DNA of 64,000 nt, taken from NCBI RefSeq assembly GCF_025766255.1, contig NW_026516739.1, forward strand, positions 157,500-221,499, in the 5' to 3' direction. Both the position numbers and the translations under genes were made by a program. The DNA comes from Zychaea mexicana (Eukaryota; Mucoromycota; Mucoromycetes; Mucorales; Lichtheimiaceae). The number at the start of each line of letters is the position of its first letter. Position 1 is the stretch's first letter. Of the stretch, positions 60,544-64,000 are shown piece by piece. Under the pieces are notes generated by a model. That model did no database searches, was not told the DNA's origin, and saw only the letters and a list, made by a program, of their open reading frames with translations.

Positions 60544-61536
60544 ATGTCACCAACACAAGCGCCGTCGACGACGCCGACGCCGGACACATCTTTCACAATT
60601 ACTGTTGCTGGTACTGATGCTGTCGCTGCTTCTCCGTTAGCGCAGTCGGATGTCTATCTCAGCTACTTGCCTGTCATTGTTATTTGTGTAGCCTCGCTCT
60701 ACATTTCAGTGTACATACTGCGATGTATTTACTGGCATTATCGACGTCGAAGAAAGCGTCAATTATGGTTAGAGCGTGGCCGCTTACGCTTATTATGGAT
60801 GGAAGCAACCGCCCGACATGAGGAAAAACAGCAGCAATCGGAAAAGACAACATATCAAGATCTACCAGCTAACAGCATGTCACCTCAACCTCCTCCGCCA
60901 GCCTCAACAGTAATGTCATCAAAGGTACTACCAAGACCAGCATCATACCCAAGCCATAGTAACCCATCAAGTCTCACCACAATCCCCTTCTCCAACATAA
61001 CGTCTGGCTCTTCCACTTCCTCGTCTTACTCTTATATCCTGACGACGCCAGGCTCCACAGTATCAAAATCCCATGCATCCCCAGTAATCGGCAGCACCTC
61101 AACAGCGGCAAGAGGGGGTCCACGTCCACATTCTGTCATGGGGACAACCTCTGCACGATCAACATGTTTTAATTCGGCTACTACCCTGGCTGCGTCATCA
61201 ACATCATCACAAACTCCTGCTTCCTTGTCACAACAGTGCCACAGCGTCCTGTCTAAAACCAACATATCTAATACTATCGCTACAGCATCAAAATCCACGG
61301 CAGCAATGAAGAAATGGCGATATCGGACACAGAACAAAAAAAGGCGACGGTGGCTGATATGGCAATGGAGTGTAGCAATGGGCTATTGTCGTTACAGTCA
61401 TGCAAGTCGGTTAGAGCATGTTGTACAGCAGCTTCAACAAGCGCGAGAACAACAGCACCAAGACGGAACAAAAGAAAAAGACGAGAGGGCATCACCCTCA
61501 ACCTCAACCTCATCACCAGCATCTATCATAACTTAA
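60544..61536 (+). CDS. Single-pass membrane protein with long Ser/Thr-rich cytosolic tail, unknown function
   Basis: An uninterrupted frame of 330 codons from the ATG at 60544 (MSPTQAPSTTPTPDTSFTIT). A Thr/Pro/Ser-rich N-terminal segment of about 40 residues, likely O-glycosylated if lumenal, precedes one hydrophobic helix (YLPVIVICVASLYISVYILR) and a strongly basic stop (YWHYRRRRKRQLWLERGRLR), which predicts an N-out, C-in topology. The tail is Ser/Thr-rich with poly-Pro (PQPPPPAS), a basic patch (KKWRYRTQNKKRRRWLIWQW) and a short coiled stretch (LEHVVQQLQQAREQQHQDG). No classical signal peptide lies before the helix. I do not recognise the family. Gene direction and the helix are clear; function is not. 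Confidence 0.6.
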   Translation: MSPTQAPSTTPTPDTSFTITVAGTDAVAASPLAQSDVYLSYLPVIVICVASLYISVYILRCIYWHYRRRRKRQLWLERGRLRLLWMEATARHEEKQQQSEKTTYQDLPANSMSPQPPPPASTVMSSKVLPRPASYPSHSNPSSLTTIPFSNITSGSSTSSSYSYILTTPGSTVSKSHASPVIGSTSTAARGGPRPHSVMGTTSARSTCFNSATTLAASSTSSQTPASLSQQCHSVLSKTNISNTIATASKSTAAMKKWRYRTQNKKRRRWLIWQWSVAMGYCRYSHASRLEHVVQQLQQAREQQHQDGTKEKDERASPSTSTSSPASIIT

Positions 61537-62211
61537 TACTGTAATATTTTCTCTTTGTAACTTTCTTTTTGATTTTGTGTTTATCATTTTCTCCTTTCCA
61601 CTGTGTTGCTTCTGCGGGTATCTACAGTAGCACGTTACCGACAGACCGCTGTTAGGTTTAGTAATTATAAATAAATCATGCAAATTTGACCATTACAAGG
61701 AAATGGGGTTTTTGCATGGTGTGCTATTAGCTACATATCAGTCTTAATCCTTTTACCGAAACCATGCTTCTAAGCACGAACAACCAACAATATCAACACT
61801 GCACGATATCGCAATTGCGCTATAGATTTTTTAAATGCAAAGTGTATCTGATATGATACAGCCAATTTATATCGATGTGAATGCATAAAGGTGTAACTGT
61901 CTATAAATGCTACTTACTATCATGGTGAGCGGTTTCACACGTCGAGTGAAGGCCGTTTCGATGCTTAGTGTAGTGAATACCTTGATACATTATGTATTCA
62001 GCGTGTTTAAAGCGATGTCACTTCTCAGATGATGAAGGATTTGAAGTGAGCTTCATATCGTGTTAATGATGTTTATCCCCTTAAGCCTTTCCTCGATGCG
62101 CTACCCGTCTACTCACAAAGTCATACATTCACTGTAAAGTAAAGTATCTGATCTGGAGGGGCACACACCTCGGCGCGTCATAAACGTGAGAGAGTAATCT
62201 GATTGGGTAGA
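61537..62211. other. Intergenic region
   Basis: About 675 bases, AT-rich, without recognised features. Confidence 0.35.
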
Positions 62212-63766
62212 ATGAACTGGCTCAAATGCCGCATAGCATGTCTTAACCGCGCGGCCGCATTAATCATGCCGCTCTTCTTCCTCCTCGTCAACTTTTCTAA
62301 ACCAAGGCTATTCAATGTGAGTATCACTGGAACGAACACCCCAGGCCCAAATTATTTGCCCATATTCGGACGCCGTACGGGCCTCTACAAGCTCTACGGA
62401 ACATACCCTGTGGCCTCTGCGGTGTCACGCCGTGCACACCGTAGAAATTATAGTATGCTCAGCCTACCATAGCACCAGCTTTCTCCCTTCTTTTTCTCAG
62501 AATAATTCTCACTACATTGCGTCCTCCATTTCGACACTGAGCAACCAGGAACCCCAACCAGAGCAGTCAAATGCTTCCAGCAACAAATATTACCGCCCTA
62601 AGAGAACCAAAAAGTGGTCCACTTGGAACGCGTTAACTTACTTCCTTTCTCAAAATAGCACTGACAAAGAGCGAGAAGGTTTGCTATTTTGTATATAGGT
62701 AAAATGAAAATTTTTACTTATCTAGTATATAGAATGGGAAGATATTATCAGACAGTATAACGATGGAGAGTTGACAACGACAATTGCTCAACTGGCTGCG
62801 ATCTGTGCTCGCATGAACGAGGAGCACCAGAAAAAGCTTGAAGAGAAGGTTAAGCGCATGAACCATATGATGGAGCAACCGGCTCCTATGGAACTAGATG
62901 TTCGTCAGCAGCTTGGGAGAGCTTTCAGACGCGAGAACATGTCGGTTAACCACCGTGCTAGCGTGGTCATGGGATGGAATGTCGGCACGCTCATGTCTCC
63001 CCAGTTTGAGACCGATTGGATGCTTACTACACCTATAGTCTCATCTAGTATGTAAAGTAGTAAATCTGTTTCTTAGAAATGCTCATATTCAAGGTTCTAA
63101 TACCAACTATTAAGAGAAAGCTCAGAACGCATTGAATAAGATGGGAGGGCGTCCAAACTTCCATCGACATTGTCAAGGTTAATACTACACTGTGATAGTA
63201 ACATGTTATTGAGAAAAAGGACTATTTATTTATTGACTTTTCTTAATAACAATCTGTCACTATAGGAACAACAGGCGGTAACTATCGCTAACACATCAAT
63301 AGCATTGTTAAAAGGAGCTACTAATGTATATTATTCGTTTTCGCCAGGCCCTCGTTTGACCAGAAAGCCTACCAAAAAGAAAAGCACGGTTAAGGACCTC
63401 ATGATTGAACTCTGTAGTATGTTACAAGCAGTGCCTGCATTGCAGTTATCAATGTATCAATACTTGTTAATGAATGTATGTAGACAACGAAGTCGACAAA
63501 AATTTGACAAGGTTTCCGTGGAAAAGTTTCAAGAGGGTGTCAGACGGTGGCATAATTCGCTACAGAAATGAAACATTGGGGTGCGAATTCACGGGTTTTG
63601 ATTTTGGCGAAAAGGCAGATACTGCTTTGTGCCCGAGTGACATGCCGTATAAGAAATGGTCAGAGCTGTATGATGCCCTTATCAATGGCCAAATTAGTTT
63701 GAAAAGCTTTAAATTAAATGGTTTAGCACATTTTAAAAAGCTGCTATTGATAAAAGCGACATATTA
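62212..63766 (+). pseudogene. Multi-exon gene of unknown function, probably frameshifted near its 3' end
   Basis: Exon 1 (62212-62316) reads MNWLKCRIACLNRAAALIMP then LFFLLVNFSKPRLFN and ends at a GTGAGT donor. Exon 2 (about 62503-62680) reads NNSHYIASSISTLSNQEPQP and RPKRTKKWSTWNALTYFLSQ. Exon 3 (from about 62730) reads EWEDIIRQYNDGELTTTIAQ, a coiled stretch EEHQKKLEEKVKRMNHMM and WNVGTLMSPQFETDW. A fourth small exon, joined in phase, gives KKAQNALNKMGGRPNFHRHC. After the next intron an extra base near 63272 is needed to reach TIANTSIALLKGATNVYYSF and STVKDLMIELCSMLQAVPAL. Another shift near 63550 leads to GCEFTGFDFGEKADTALCPS and MPYKKWSELYDALINGQISL. The exons join well up to 63180, so this was a real gene. 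I recall similar unnamed proteins in Mucorales and rust fungi. The two late shifts suggest decay or base-call errors. Confidence 0.5.
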
Positions 63767-64000
63767 GCATCCAATAGGTATGTTAGTTCATTTATTAAAT
63801 TACAGATCACGATTTTACTGTGGAAGACAGAGTGATCTGCGCTAGGGGACATGTGGTCGTTCCTTGACATGAACAAGGATACTATACATATACAAAGAAT
63901 ATGAGGCCATAACTGAAAAAAACCCGCATAGAACAAAAAGAGTTAGACGGTGTGGTGGTACAGTAGATGGGTAGAGGTGGAGCGAGAATGATGAAATTAT
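63767..64000. other. Right edge of the window
   Basis: The last 234 bases contain no recognisable exon. Confidence 0.3.

Overview
The window looks like nuclear DNA of an early-diverging filamentous fungus, most likely a Mucorales (Mucoromycota) species. Genes are spliced with many short introns (about 50 to 120 nt, GT-AG with one GC-AG). Coding strands are full of CAA/CAG, poly-Ser, poly-Asn and poly-His runs, promoters carry long CT or GA tracts, and the transposon remnants resemble zygomycete-type elements. There is no operon structure and I saw no rRNA or tRNA gene. The genus assignment is inference.

Left arm (0-23.4 kb) is gene-dense housekeeping DNA: an ArfGAP of the Gcs1 type, a fungal predicted Golgi glycosyltransferase, a decayed gene region (5.2-6.9 kb), an IML2/TTC39-family protein, a cytosolic pyrimidine 5'-nucleotidase (cN-III type), a Rac1-type Rho GTPase with a GC-AG intron, a single-pass membrane protein ending in a PPxY motif, a CaMKK/Ssp1/Sak1-type kinase expected to activate AMPK/Snf1, and a PA-TM-RING ubiquitin ligase. 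These serve vesicle traffic, polarity, nutrient signalling and membrane-protein ubiquitination.

Middle (23.9-34.1 kb) is a nest of dead mobile DNA. Two 1.5 kb, highly similar copies of a zygomycete Tnp2/Plavaka-like transposase gene lie in inverted orientation (23954-25482 and 30400-31918) and share the same internal stop codon. Between them are a truncated hAT transposase, AT-hook-coding exons and a gene whose protein carries the Y-x-R-x-S signature of serine recombinases. A third, more divergent member of the Tnp2/Plavaka-like family follows at 32186-34042. From 34 to 51 kb the DNA is gene-poor: a low-complexity unknown protein, a cytochrome P450, two Tc1/mariner-like remnants, a tandem palindromic repeat, and a cluster of three paralogous genes for divergent homeodomain-like proteins (one with an N-terminal membrane segment, one broken).

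Right arm (51.2-64 kb) holds the scaffold subunit of the CCR4-NOT complex (NOT1/CNOT1, about 2,250 residues), a single-pass membrane protein of unknown function, and a fragmented multi-exon gene of unknown function at the edge. The items most worth following up are the serine-recombinase-like gene inside the inverted repeat and the homeodomain-like trio.
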